Assembly: GCA_002633025.1 (NCBI GenBank)
Contig: NMRB01000496.1
Span: 171,440-235,439 of the forward strand
Length of the DNA: 64,000 nt
From: Notospermus geniculatus
Taxonomy: Eukaryota > Nemertea > Pilidiophora > Heteronemertea > Lineidae
Direction of reading: 5' to 3'
Position numbers and translations under genes: made by a program. Positions 36,701-49,400 of this stretch are shown one piece after another. Within the stretch, counting starts at the first letter, position 1; each line of letters starts with the position of its first letter. The notes beneath the pieces were generated by a model. The model saw only the letters and a program-made list of their open reading frames with translations. It did no database searches and was not told where the DNA came from.

Positions 36701-38305
36701 NNNNNNNNNNNNNNNNNNNNNNNNNNNNNNNNNNNNNNNNNNNNNNNNNNNNNNNNNNNNNNNNNNNNNNNNNNNNNNNNNNNNNNNNNNNNNNNNNNNN
36801 NNNNNNNNNNNNNNNNNNNNNNNNNNNNNNNNNNNNNNNNNNNNNNNNNNNNNNNNNNNNNNNNNNNNNNNNNNNNNNNNNNNNNNNNNNNNNNNNNNNN
36901 NNNNNNNNNNNNNNNNNNNNNNNNNNNNNNNNNNNNNNNNNNNNNNNNNNNNNNNNNNNNNNNNNNNNNNNNNNNNNNNNNNNNNNNNNNNNNNNNNNNN
37001 NNNNNNNNNNNNNNNNNNNNNNNTATATCTTCGTAGAAATGACCAACACGGGCAAACCTTATGTCATTGGAAAGGAAATTTTATCAGGAATCCAACCAAA
37101 CAGTTTTTGAGGCGATTTCATTCCATCCCAGAGAAATAAAACCAAAAGTTCACGACGTTGTGAAAGTCATGAAAGCTATGATCCTCAAGTCAGTATCAAC
37201 GCAGGTCTGTGTTTCGTCGATGAAGTGTTCGTCAGCTGGTGGTGGTGAGTCGTGCGTTTAGATAAAATCTACACAGCTCGATTTGAAATTCAGGGGAATG
37301 AAAGGAATCACATCCACAACAAATTTGTCCCTTTTTGGCAAATGAGTACATATGAGCGGCATTTTCTTGCGAGATGAAAACTTTGTTGCGCATCAGTGAA
37401 ATGGCGTGCCATACAGTAACCTCGACGCAAATGTTTCACTCGCAGTACCGCCTTTTGAACAAAAGTTTTCTTTGACCGTGCAAAAATATCAGCGAGTGAA
37501 ATACCTGTATCGAATGGCCATTAAGTTATCTGAATAACGAGTATAGTTTCAACACATGGCACTTTGCAGGTCACAGTAAATCACGTATTTATTACTGCAA
37601 GTACACGCTGGCCTATTTCCTAGGTCACTGATGTATTCCATTACATGGTACAATGCCACGTGGACATTGCCTGGGGCGAGAGTGCGTCCATCAGTTGATA
37701 CCCGCAGGCTAATATAATAGATTCGTCTCCACAACTGCTGTAAGATGGCGCTGGGAGACGAATCTAAAAAGTGGTACATGAGACCTAAGTGGTACATGAG
37801 TTCTCAGTGGTGCATGAGATCTCAGTGAGTGGTACACGTGATTGGGTACGGTAGTTGAAGTCTAGTAGGCCTACTAGAGATCTACATGTAAGTGGATCAA
37901 AGTGGTAGATCAGATCTAAGCACTAGGCCTACTTGAGATCCAAATGGAACATGAGATCAAAGTTGTACATGAGATCTAAGCAATATGCCTACTTGAGACC
38001 TAAGTGGTAAAGGATATCTAAGCAGTAGGCCTACTTGAGATCTAAGTGGTACATGCAATCAAAGTCGTACTCAAAATCTAAGTAGCACTTGTCATTTCCT
38101 CTGCTACACTGACCAGAAAATACTACAGAACAACCCTCCTTTTTGAAAGAAACAAGTTGAAATGAATCTCAAGGAATACTTACCTCATACCACTCACTCG
38201 TCCGCTGTAACAACTCAAGGACATCACCTGTCTCAAAGAACAGTGGCACCTGGTTGTTTGGCGGTGGTGGACTCCCTCGATAATTACAAGTGGCTTTTAC
38301 CTTTC
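27745..38305 (-). CDS. VAV: VAV-family 3' cassette A: SH3-SH2-SH3 and stop
   Basis: Eight minus-strand exons: 38305-38184, 36148-36086, 31264-31098, 29589-29467, 29185-29098, 28754-28500, 27810-27745 (TGA), all GT-AG with matching phases (entry phase 1). That is seven internal-to-terminal exons once the two SH3-1 halves are counted separately. They encode SH3-1 (KVKATCNYRGSPPPP, LFFETGDVLELLQ, EGWFPRSFV), a serine-rich linker, an SH2 domain (WYVGPMSREEADKAL, GTFLIRES with the FLVR arginine, HALSIKYGGHAKHIRVF, ELVEFYQHNSL) and SH3-2 (ATASFDFAA, LSLRRGDKVAIISK, GWWKGQLNGK, IGYFPCAYVKEDE). The order and exon joins follow the C-terminal half of animal VAV1-3, which are tyrosine-kinase-regulated Rho/Rac exchange factors. 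No start codon: the N-terminal half lies upstream on the minus strand. Confidence 0.9.
27845..27965 (-). repeat. SINE fragment (minus strand), block A
   Basis: Read on the minus strand it shows GGTTCGATCTCCACTGG (B-box-like) and ends in GAGACTGTATTACACTGG..GCACTCTATAAA, the tail class seen in LRSAM1 introns. The copy in block B is 40588-40710. Confidence 0.55.
28225..28395. mobile_element. MITE TATAGAGGCTATGCAC, block A
   Basis: TATAGAGGCTATGCACGTGA and CAGTGCATAGCCTCTATA are inverted ends. TGACGTCA words lie inside. Block B has it at 40968-41138, so the insertion predates the split of the two copies. It sits about 100 bases from the SH3-2 exon. Confidence 0.85.
29221..29380. mobile_element. 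Hairpin insert present only in block A
   Basis: Block B reads straight through (ACATTG/TGTCCAAG at about 42334) where block A has 160 extra bases bounded by CATTG direct repeats (29216-29220, 29376-29380). The insert contains AGCTAGCAAATGCTTT and its inverse AAAAGCATTTGCTAACTTTT. Confidence 0.85.
30330..30530. repeat. 40-bp tandem repeat, block A
   Basis: About five units of CACATGACTGACATGAACCA plus ATGAGATTACATGAGAGTGT. The block B counterpart is 43271-43471. Confidence 0.85.
30706..30811. repeat. CATCCTCCCATAGC hairpin, block A
   Basis: CCATCCTCCCATAGCAGGG pairs with CCCTGCTATGGGAGGATGG, and CACCTCTTCAT pairs with ATGAAGAGG inside. Same family as 16350-16450; block B copy at 43647-43752. 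Confidence 0.85.
34126..34342. mobile_element. MITE TAGAGGAATCCC, present only in block A
   Basis: Block A reads ACAA-TAGAGGAATCCCACTGACG..CACATGGGATTCCTCTA-TAGGAGCTG; block B reads ACAATAGGAGCTG without it. The ends are inverted repeats, and the insertion point is a TA. Related to 21138-21358. Confidence 0.9.
35581..35772. mobile_element. TTAA-flanked MITE, block A
   Basis: TTAA-AGCAAATTGATAGC..GATATCAATTCGCT-TTAA, 184 bp between the TTAAs. Shared with block B (48115-48306), and in inverted orientation with 25992-26182. Confidence 0.8.
36180..37765. other. Extra segment of block A, includes a gap
   Basis: Block B joins GTCAAGTGTCAA directly to AAGTGGTACATGAG near 49000, whereas block A has about 1.6 kb between them. 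The extra stretch carries AGATTCGTCTCC near its left end and AGATTCGTCTCC..GGAGACGAATCT at its right end, suggesting an inserted mobile element. Its middle is the unresolved gap, so its coding content cannot be judged. Confidence 0.7.
36624..37023. other. Assembly gap (400 N)
   Basis: Four hundred consecutive N bases; the long frames that read through it are meaningless. Confidence 0.99.
37767..38095. repeat. GTGGTACATGAGATCTAA minisatellite, block A
   Basis: About 20-bp degenerate units (AGTGGTACATGAGATCTAAG) mixed with GTAGGCCTACTTGAGAT. The block B array at 48999-49400 is longer, with one extra higher-order unit. Confidence 0.85.
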
Positions 38306-38717
38306 CTGAAATAAACATGGAGAACGTCATTGAGCATTTCACAATGCTGCCAGAGTCGCTGCACTGTTTTGATGATATTCTGAGCTAATGGACCCCAGAT
38401 TGAAGAGAGTGGTAAAATTAGAACTCCAATGGTCAAATGAGCATGTAAGAGGACTTATTGTCCCACAGATGGATTCAAGTTCCATGTGTTGGTGCTCACT
38501 GAGACTTTCTCATTCAAATGACTTAACACTGTACAGAATAGTAATCTGTGAAGAGTCGTGCAAACTGCTCTAAAGCACGCAGTGCATAGAAGTAATATGT
38601 ACATGTACATGAAGGTTCCTATTAAATTCCTCAAAATACACAGGCACAGAAGCGACACTACCAACTCCCACAGTTCCCCTTGAGTTAGCAGGTTTGTACG
38701 GACACGGCTTCATTCAC

Positions 38718-38814
38718 ACTAACGGAACACGACGACGACGGACGACGACGGACGACGACGGACGACGGACGCACAACCATTGTATAAGCTCACCACGGTG
38801 AGCTAAAAATGTAC
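38718..38814. other. Junction between the duplicated blocks
   Basis: Ninety-seven bases belong to neither block: an (ACGACGG)n array, then ATTGTATAAGCTCACC and a GCTCACCACGGTGAGC palindrome. Block B starts immediately after, inside a truncated AGCGAATCGA-type MITE. This looks like the end of a mobile element at the breakpoint. Confidence 0.7.
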
Positions 38815-39528
38815 ACAAACTTCTCCATAATGTCAACAAAGAAATTTTCGTGCATTTTGATTGGCTGAATTTTGTGTTTACAAACACCAGCCAAATGTAA
38901 ACAAAATCCGCTATCGATTCGCTTTAACTTTGCACGTTCCTGCATCATTAGGCACTGTCAGTCAGTTGACCTACAGGAGTCACTACGGTCCAATTCAATG
39001 CCTAGCAGACCAACTCATGGTTGATTCCTCCTATTGAAATATTCTCATCACCTCGCAGGTTTCCCGTAAAAAAATTATGCATAATGCCAATAGAAATCAT
39101 TGGTTTTGATACTTATCTTAGAATAACGGACATGACACTTTCTACGATTAGACGTCAGAAAAGGAATTGTGACGTCATGACGTCAACTGCACCCCTCACA
39201 GCACCATGTCTTATTTCAGGGGGTCCCATCATTTCAAAATAAGCCATGAAAATCTTGAATTTCTTGGGATAATTTCCGGCCGACACAAATAGAAAGTGAA
39301 CCTCAATACGATATCTACAAATATTTACAGTAGCCATTTTACATTGGTCAAAGTTACATTATTAGGTACAATATTGATACACTGGCATCACTTGAAGTGA
39401 TATAAAGGACTACGACGCCCCCTATTTCGACATTTGAAACAATGAAGTGGTGGGCTTTTTTCCACTTGCAGAGGAAATGCAAAGTGAGCAACTGATAAGC
39501 ATACCAGGGTTGCCGAGGATAAATTCCA

Positions 39529-39982
39529 GGGACCTCAGATTCCAGGCCTAGGCCTCAAAGAAGTCAGCTTGGATAATTTCCATGACCTGGATTCCAGGCC
39601 AAGGCCTCAACGAAGTCAGTTCTCTGGATAACTTTTGGGTCAACGGATTCCAGACCTAGGCCTCAAGGAAGCCAGCTCTCTGGATAATTTCCAGGGTCAA
39701 CGGATTCCAGGCCTAGGCCTCAAGGAAGTCATCTTTCTTGATAACTTCCAGGGTCAACAGCCTAGGCCTCTTCAAGGGTCAACGGATTCCAGGGCTAGGC
39801 CTCAAGGAAGTCATCTCTCTGGATAACTTCCAGGGTCAACAGCCTAGGCCTCTTCCAGGGTCAACGGATTCCAGGCCTAGGCCTCAAGGAAGTCATCCCT
39901 CTGGATAACTTCCAGGGTAAACAGATTCCAGGTCTAGGTCTCTTCCAGGGTCAACGGATTCCAGGCCTAGACCTCAAGGATT
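39529..39982. repeat. 57-bp minisatellite, block B
   Basis: Same unit order and same variants as 26785-27238; the arrays have not changed in unit number, which argues for recent divergence. Confidence 0.9.
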
Positions 39983-40438
39983 TTACTAAGATCCAGGATA
40001 GCTACTAGCAAAATAGTCCTAACACATTAAATGAAACAATCAGATCTAGTACAGGACTCATCAAGAACTATAAGTAAGCATCGGATGGTGAGACAACGAA
40101 GAAAGCATCTGGCCTATTCTCCTTCCTACACAGACGACACGTCCAATCTCCTAAGCAGGTGATCCACTTTGCACTGCAACACTGCCTGCTACATGTACAT
40201 AGAATATAGGATAATAACCTCCAGTTGGAGAGTGCACCCCAGTTTTTAAAAGAACCCAAATACTTGAAATATTGATGACATTCTGAGTAACACTTGATTT
40301 TTCAGTTTAGAAGAAAAATCCCCTCGCACAGAACCAACTGCGACTACAGTCAGAAGTTGGGAATAAAACAGACAGAGACGACAGCCTGCAAAGCGGTCAC
40401 ACCAGTCCAGATTGGACATAATGCAACCAAAATTGTCA

Positions 40439-40444
40439 TTTATT
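40439..40444 (-). terminator. Candidate poly(A) signal of VAV cassette B
   Basis: TTTATT on the plus strand, 45 bases past the cassette B stop, identical in position to the signal of cassette A. Confidence 0.6.
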
Positions 40445-40488
40445 ATATATTACAGTAAAGTACGTGGAAAAACGTTGCGTTTCATCTG

Positions 40489-43400
40489 TCAATCACAATC
40501 CTCTCCGACGTGGATCTCGTCCTCTTTGACGTAGGCACAAGGGAAGTAGCCAATCTGAAAACGAGAAATAACGATGATGTAAGGCTTTATAGAGCGCTTT
40601 CCAGTGTAATACAGTCTCAAAGTGCTCTCAGGTCATTGTACCGGTACCCAACCTGAAGGCCTGTAGAATCCATACCAGTGGAGATCGAACCTGGTACCTT
40701 CTGACCACTAAGCAGGGTTTATCCCCATTTTGCCTTCTTCTCGTTTTGCCTACTACCATTTCGCCTAAGCCCCATTTCGCCTACTCTCCATTTCGCCTAC
40801 TCCCCACTTCGCCTACTCCCCATTTTGAATAGGGAGAAAAATTTTCGCAATCCATTGTTAAAACTGAGAGTAGGCGATATGGGGAGCAGGTGAAATGGGG
40901 ATACACCCTCAGCAGAGATCTGACAAGCCACTAAGCCTCCACCAAGGCAATGATATTTTACACTGAGTATAGAGGCTATGCACGTGACGTCATCAGCGAG
41001 GTGACGCCATGTTGGATGGAACGTTGTGACATGATGACGCAGTGCATCTGACCACGTGCTCCGTCCATTTTCCATCCAACACGTGGCGTCATACCCATTG
41101 ACGACGTCATTTGATGACGTCAGTGCATAGCCTCTATACATACATTGTACAATTCGAAAATGTTTTTAAATTTCACTGTTCACACTTTACTCATTAGAGG
41201 AAACAAGCACAATGGGCAAACAAAAGTTCCACTCCAACTGACCTTGCCGTTGAGCTGTCCCTTCCACCACCCCTTATCACCACCCATCTTGCTGATAATA
41301 GCGACTTTGTCACCACGTCGTAGGGAGAGCTGGTTGACCGCCGTTGCTGCAAAGTCGAACGAAGCCGTTGCGTATCCTTTGATGGTGTTTTTCGGTGTGA
41401 CTCGCCTCTGGCTCTCCTTCATGGGTAGTACTAACGTCGTGTTGAGCTCATTGAAGCTGTCCGCTAGAGAGTTGTGTTGGTAGAATTCCACCAGCTCCTG
41501 AAATATCCAGATGAAATGAGGTTAAAAAGAAATTCACGAAACCAAAATTGGGAGCTTTTGGGTGGTGCTACAATAAATTTAATAGCACACCGCCCGGTTT
41601 CTATTTTTACCAGCGAAGGTCGGACAAATATTAGATAACAAGTAGACTTTACTGAGTGACCACATTGTCGATGGTGAGACAGGACAAAAGCAGGGTCGGA
41701 CAAACACAATGAAATTGACACGTCCGACGTCACTCGGGCGGTTCGCTATTGGGAGCCAATTCAACCATAGGTATCCACACAACCTTTAACTCTTATGATC
41801 TACAATGTTAAATGGACCCTACTCTCACCTCCTCATAGGCATTTTGATGTGCTCACTACACCAGCTGGTTGGCAGGAGAACCTAATTCTGACTTGTGTTG
41901 CAAGTAAAGTAAACTAATCATCTGAGGTAAAATCTGTGGGTTGTCAGTTGCTAGCGCCACCTGTGATGAAGTATCTCCACTTATATGAGCCTAATAGCTA
42001 GCTGCCTATTCATCGTATCCATGACGTAACTCCGACAGTGTCCGCCATTGCTGACGTCGCAAGGGTGGTGGGCAAATGACGCAAGGGTGGTGGGCAAAAT
42101 TCATTGCTTTGCTGAAGAAGCTGCTGGGCAAAACGCGCAACGTCACAACGTCATGTAGGCCTGGATACGACGTCATGGATACGATGAATAGGTCCCTTTA
42201 AGGTTTACCTACCGGTATACTTTTGAAATATTTTATGTCCGCAATATAATATTGGTCTTTATTTTTGAACACCCTGATGTGCTTGGCATGACCGCCATAC
42301 CTGGAAATGTAAAATTTTATTGCTGCAGCACATTGTGTCCAAGATGTTGAAAGTCACCGTAAGTCAAATCTAAAGTTTCATAAGCTACTCAGACATCGGT
42401 AGGCCCTTCACACTTACTTAATACTTAACGCATGTTGTCCTTTTCTATTCTGATTCGTGCTCTCTCGAATAAGAAACGTCCCGCACGGATGATGATCAAG
42501 AGCCTTGTCGGCTTCCTCCCGCGACATCGGACCGACATACCTAGAGTCGGAAATTGCAGAAGGTCAGAGGTCGTAAACGGATATACAAAGAAACTGTCAT
42601 CTAGTATGTGTAGTTATAATCCTATTCTGATCAGGAGAATGAACAATAAATTTGTTTTCATTCAAGCATCATATCATAAAGCAGCTTGTGCAGATAAAGT
42701 CAGTTTTGGGTTTTATATAACACAATGGTCCTCCCATTGCCGTACGTTACAGAGTCTTAGTAAGCAACAGAAGTTAACAAAGCAGACAATAAGATTTGTG
42801 ACATAATCGGCAGATTCTGATGGCATGTAAACCATGCCTGAGAATTATCATGCTTTAAATATCCTTTGTAAAGCGACCTATCCATGTGCAATATTATTGC
42901 ACAATACGAGGATAAAAATGGGCAATATTATTGCCAATCTTTCTTCCATCCTTTATTCCACTAGCACACTACACCCATTTTGGGCCCCATAATGTGCAAT
43001 AATATTGTACGTGGACGGACCGCTTAGAGTTCTGCAATGTGAGATGGTATGAGTACATGTATATACAAAGTTAATGTTACTGTGAAATGATCAGATGCTG
43101 GTGAAATCAAAAACTTGTAAGCAAGCAAAACGAGCCAAGAGAAAAGTTGTTTAGCAGAATAAAGGTCACTAAGGTCAGATTTAGTCAGCTAATACCAGCA
43201 GCACACTCATGATAAAACCAACCCATGTTTTTGTAATTTTGGATAATTTATGTTAATAAATTTGAATAGGGTGCATCACATGACTGACATGGGGATGGGC
43301 GAATGAAATTTCACAAGAGTGTCACATGACTGATATGAACCAATGAGATTACATGAGAGTGTCACATGACTGACATGAACCAATGAGAATCCATGAGAGC

Positions 43401-46400
43401 GTCACATGACTGACATGAACCAATGAGATTCAATGTGAGTGTCACATGACTGACATTAACCAATGAGATTTATACATGTGAGTGTTGCACGTGATCACCA
43501 GACCATTACCATGTGTCTCACCTCTGACTATGGATCCATTGAGAACGATTCCAGATGTGTGTCACATGTGATCAAGGATCCCTTGAAAACATTCCACACA
43601 GATTCAGCATGGGTTAAATCTATCCACAATGTGCTGCCAGCCTATTCCATCCTCCCATAGCAGGGCATTGGTCTTGCACCTCTTCATACACTCGCACAAA
43701 AAGGAGTCAATGAAGAGGAGCCTGGTAAAAACCCCTGCTATGGGAGGATGGCCTATTCAAACAGGGAAAGTCTACCTGGGAGGGGAATGTTACAATTCAG
43801 TCTATAATAAAAAAATTTTCGAAGTTCACTACTCAAAGTAATTTGAATTAACTTCAGCAACAAAAACCGACTGTATTAAAGCCAAATTTGTAACGCTAAC
43901 TCTTGTGTAATTTTAACTCAATTTTTGTGAAAAAAATAGAAATGGACAAAAGACTAGTACACATTAAATTTTAAAGAAATTAACCGAAAATTCAACTAAA
44001 GATTACAAACATTATATTGCTTTCCGTATCATACATACCAAGGGAATGAACACAAATCGGCCAAATTTACATAGGAATGGTGAGACTTTGTGCTACCAGA
44101 GGGCGTTCGTACTAAACCGTCGAGCATATCGCCCTGTGGTCCGGGACTTTTGACCCGGTGACTAGGTGACCGCAGACCGTTGCTATGGTCAAGGTAGGAT
44201 TGTTTCTGTAAAAGCAGACAATGGAAGAAACTAGAAGCAAGTGTTAATATGCGCCACGTTAGTCAGCATGCTAGCTCCTGTTTGTTAGCAAAGTGGGTGC
44301 CCTTAGCGTGACTGTGACACGATCACCTAATGAAGTGCAATTTTATACTTCAAATCATACTTCCATACTTTCAGAAGTCTTTTTTCTCCTGGTATCAGTC
44401 TCAAAATTGCAAAGCCCGAAACTACCCTCATAATGGTAAAAGGCACTCCACTTGTTATCAAGTGGGAGCATGTTCTGTTTTTCAACAAAATGGATGAGAA
44501 TTTCATGTATGCTTTGCAAAACTTGAAAATTGCCTTCATTGGTTGTGTGACCGTGTCACATGACATGCAGCAGGCTCAGACAGTAGCAGACGGATGTGAT
44601 CACATGACAACGCTGAGCCAATCCTGAAAGAGTGAAAATACTGACCTGATCACCCCTAAAAACAAATGGACTCCCCTGAGGGCTAGAAAAAGTCTAAGTC
44701 CACTTCGGTGAAAGGGGTGTCAGGTTAATAACAAGGGAGTTTGTCAGGGCAATCTGGGGAGACGTTTCTTTGATTTTCGGGCCTTCAACCTAAAAACAAA
44801 TGGACTCCCCTGAGGGCTAGAAAAAGTCTAAGTCCACTTCTGTGAAAGGGGTGTCAGGTTAATAACAAGGGAGTTTGTCAGGGCAATCTGGGGAGACGTT
44901 CATTTGATTTTCGGGCCTTCAGACTTGTATTTGCGCCGCAACACAACCTCGTTCCCAGCACTCATTTTCTTATCGATGTTCAATGAGTGTTGTGAAGCGA
45001 CATGATTTTAGAGGCGAGGGGACTGTTTTTTATACGAGGGACTGTGACAATTTGCACAGTGCAGCCCGATTGGCAGCCGTCATACGATGGAAGCAAGGGG
45101 GTCCGTCTTTTGGCGTATAGCGCGGAGCTTTCAGGCCAATAGCAAAAGCATTATGTACACGGTCTGCCGCTTGGCTAAGGTCTAAGAAGTGCATCATCCA
45201 CCCGCTTGCAGCCTAGTACTTCACCTTTAAAGACCAAAATTCATTCTATTCTAAGTCTACTCAAAAGCAGTATATACATGATGAAAATGGCCATATGCTG
45301 TGATCTGATTATGATTATGCACGGAGTGTTTAGACAGCAGCCTGGAGCTTCAATAATCAGAAAAGTGGAAGTTAGATTCTGTAATCTAGAACTAGTAATG
45401 CATTTTGTTTCAGCCTAAGAAATATCAGAAAAGTACCATATTATGATAAAGAAACTACCAAAAATTAAAAATCATGTTGAAGAAATGTCAAAGTATTATT
45501 TTAGGAGTTCAAGCGCCATGTCAGGCATTGTAGCAGCTCGTCAACCATTGTGTGTTTATGTAATGCAAGGGGAAATCACAGCCCTGCAGAAAACTCATAA
45601 ATTTTGCAGTTCCACCACTGAACGGGTATTGCCTAGTTGTCAAAATCAACCAACTACAAACACTGTTAGAGACAGAAACAGCATCATGACAGTTATCACG
45701 CAGAAGTACCATCACCCTCACGTTATAGAAAGCTGATCGTCCAGATGTGTACTCGACGATCGCAAGGCCAATCAAGTGACATCATAATGTCATGCTAGAC
45801 CAGGCAGGGCCGTCACGGTGTCTTGCAGTGGCAGATGACCTTGTATAGCTCATGCTGCACAGGAGGGAATTTTAGGATTATACAGTTGACAAGCAATCTT
45901 GGTTATGCTAGGAACCCACCATTGATTTTCAAGCTGATTTTACGTTGCAACTTGCTTTGCAACTTGCTTTGCAACTGGGCACTCGATCGCCGTAGTGGAC
46001 GTGATTTCCACCAATGGTGAAGATGTGGTCAATTTCAGTCGGCAATCGGTCGGCGACTGGTATCAGTTCCTTGTGATCGTATTCAATCGCAGGTAGCAGG
46101 TTCCAAAGCAAGTCGCAACACAGAAAATCAGCAGTGGATTCCTAGCTTTACGGAGCCCAATGTTAGGACATACCATTCTTCATCGTCGAGATTGGGTGGG
46201 GGAGGCGGGAGTGGTCGTGATGGCGGCTGGCCAGAAAGCCTCCCACTGACGGGGACATCTAAGTAACCCGCATCACTTCCCTGGAAAATTTGTATTGCAT
46301 AATTTTACGTTGTCTCTAAAAATCCAAAATGCTGACTGAGGCCAGGGGAGGATTCATGAATGACCAAAACAATTGTAACGATGTGTACAGTTCAAAATCA

Positions 46401-49400
46401 AAAGTGGTTATGCTGCCCCGGGACTCTCCCTGGGAAGGTTGAAGAGAGCTGCGTGCTGATTGGCCAGGGTTGGCGAGAGCATGGCGCTGATTGGCCGGGG
46501 CCTAGGCAGCGGTTCCTGGGAATGCGGGATGGTTCCGTAACTTCCCGGGGCGTGGGATATGAAGCCCTTGTAGAGTAGTAACTGAGGGCCCAGGTGTTAA
46601 GAGGATTAGTCTGGCGTGGGCCATAAAGGGTATTCCAATCTACGATTAGAAATGGCTTTAATACTGGCCAAACAGCAGAATGTGGAAGAATAATGCTGTA
46701 TTGTAATGCAGGAGGAAACCAGAGCACCTGGAGAAAACCGGCGTTGTCGGAGAGAATTGGCCCCTCTGTCACATCAAGAGCGGTTTGACCGGGAACCCGG
46801 AACCTCAGAGGTGGTAGGTTCTGATGTTTCCATGGCGTCACTCTGACAGCTCTCAGAACAGAAACTGTATAGTACATGTATATTTGTTACAATAGGAGCT
46901 GTCAGTCTTTTGACCAATAGGTGTCACTACAACCAAATTCAATGCCTACATGAAGCAGACCCATTCATGGTTACGGTAATTGAGCAACAATCAAGAGAAT
47001 TCTTTTTTACATTGGTCCACTGGAACATTGCTACCGTCTCTTGGTAATAAGTGCGGCGGACTGCTACTATTTTTCTCAATTTCTCACTTTTTGATCAAAA
47101 GAAGCCCCAGAACAGCTGTCTAACACACAAGGCCATAAAAAATCTACTTTATTTTTCTTCTTCAACTTTTGCAGCAGATTTGTGCTTTGCAGAGTATTTG
47201 CAAGAAAGTGTATACTACTTATTTGCTAGCCGTGTTCTTAAGCCTGCGATAATACAGCATGGTGAAGCCATTCTGGAGGAATCATCCCCGAAAAACATAC
47301 CACGGGTTTAGAGTCATATCCTCGGGGGTTTGGATCCCATTTTTCACGGGGGGAGGAGGGGGAGGGAGGTTTGCCCGTGACATGATGCTGCTAGGGTGGG
47401 AAGACTGACGGATGACTGGGGGATTCGTGGACTCGTAGGATGGCCGCCGCTACGGAGAAAAAATCTTCATAAAATCCAACCAGAAAACTATACCGAATAT
47501 CTTGTTAGTTGTATTAGTAACTGGAGGGCCATTCACAAGGGGATAAAGAATAAGAGGGTATGGACCTAAATACCTGAAACACTCAAAAGCTGCAGGGAGG
47601 GCTGACCGGACCTGTACCTGTAGACCCTACCCAAACCCCCTTTCACCAATTCCCAGTGGGTGTTTTCCTCTTCACCAGAATTCCATCCATGACGCCATGA
47701 TGCATCCACGGCATCTGAAATGCGCTACATGACGTCATCACTCCATGTTGTCATAATGACGTCATGCCCCAAATGACGTCATAATGAGGTCATGCCCCTG
47801 CAGCTTTCAAGACTTAGAAATGGGGATTAAAGGTGAAGATCAAACAAGAAACTGTCAAATCGTACAGACAATTAGCAGAACAGAGATACGAGGTGTGAAA
47901 ACGTCAACATCAGCATTCCAGACAGCGCCATCTTTGGGACATACCACGCATGATCTCGTAAGTTGTTAGATCTCGAGTAACGATCATGGGACACGGAGGC
48001 CGTGCCGACAAACCCGTCGACGCCGTCAGAATTATTGAGAGCGTGGGGATGGAAGGTTATGTTGTTCATTTCATACGAAGGTTTTCTGATGAGCACCTGT
48101 GGAAAGATTCCTTTTTAAAGCGAATTGATAGCGGATTTTATTTACATTTGGCTGGTGTTTGTAAACACAAAATTTCAGCCAATAAGAATTCACGAACATT
48201 TCTTTGTTGACATTCTGGAGAAGTTTGTTTACATTTTTTCCCGAAAATTAGTCCCCTTTCAAATTCTATTTCTAAATCAAATTTGTTCGATATCAATTCG
48301 CTTTAACTGGGAGAAAAAACATCAACTGTCAATCACTCGGATAACAGCACAAATATACATAATGAGCAGCACAAAAAACATCCCTGAAAGTGTATAAAGC
48401 AGGCATGATTTCAAAATCGCAATTTAACAATTTAATTAACCATGGAATTTTCAAAAATATATCTCGGTTAGTAAAGTATTGGTATAAAGTTTCAAGGTGT
48501 TCCCATTGCAATATCAACAAAGTGCCAACTTAAAGCGAATGGCTCGCGGGGTTTGTTTACATTTTTGGTGGTACCTTCCATAGAGAGTGAATCTAGCCTC
48601 CAGGCAAAGGTCAAGATATACATTTTCTACTATTCCCATTGATTTTGAAGCGGCAGATTTTGCAGAATGCGCATGCGAAGTTTGGCTGTCTAATGCATTT
48701 CCCATTAAACTAAAATCCTTGTTTTGCCTTTTTCTCAAAATGGTGCTTGATATCGATGACCAGCTGTCATGGCGCCACAACAAACCCCGCGAGCCATTCG
48801 CTTTAAAGACTAAATAGAGTAAGACCAAAACATACATGAAGTAGTTGGAAAAATTTGGTTTTATTCTGACATTTCCATATCAATCACACATAGCACAAAT
48901 ACTTACAGGTTGCCGTAGATCCCTAACAAACGATCGAGGAAACCAGCCCTCGACGTTTCCCTTCCGACCCTGAAAAAGAGATAATAGTCAAGTGTCAAAA
49001 AGTGGTACATGAGACCTAAGTGGTACATGAGTTCTCAGTGGTACATGAGATCTCAGTGGTACACGAGCTTGGGTAGTTGAAGTCTAGTAGGCCTACTAGA
49101 GATCTAAGTGGATCAAAGTGGTAGATCAGATCTAAGCAGTAGGCCTACTTGAGATCCAAGTGGAACATGAGATCAAAGTGGTACATGAGACCTAAGCAAT
49201 ATGCCTACTTGAGATCTAAGTGGTAAAGGAGATCTAAGCAGCAGGCCTACTTGAGATCCAAGTGGAACATGAGATCAAAGTGGTACATGAGACCTAAGCA
49301 ATATGCCTACTTGAGACCTAAGCGGTAAAGTTGATCTAAGTAGTAGGCCTACTTGAGATCTAAGTGGTACATGCAATCAAAGTCGTACTCAGAATCAAAG

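Larger units (their letters stand above)
26060..38717. repeat. Segmental duplication, block A
   Basis: This block is nearly identical to 38815-50031. The coordinate offset between matching points moves from +12745 (left end) to +12941, +13071, +12779, +12533 and about +11300 (right end), which reveals internal insertions and deletions. Block A contains the complete VAV adaptor cassette A, a 160-bp hairpin insert (29221-29380), an extra TATAGAGG MITE (34126-34342) and an additional 1.6-kb stretch with the N gap (36180-37765). Confidence 0.95.

Noticed and set aside
36559-37110. Open frames of 146-183 codons
   Set aside because: They consist almost entirely of the N gap.
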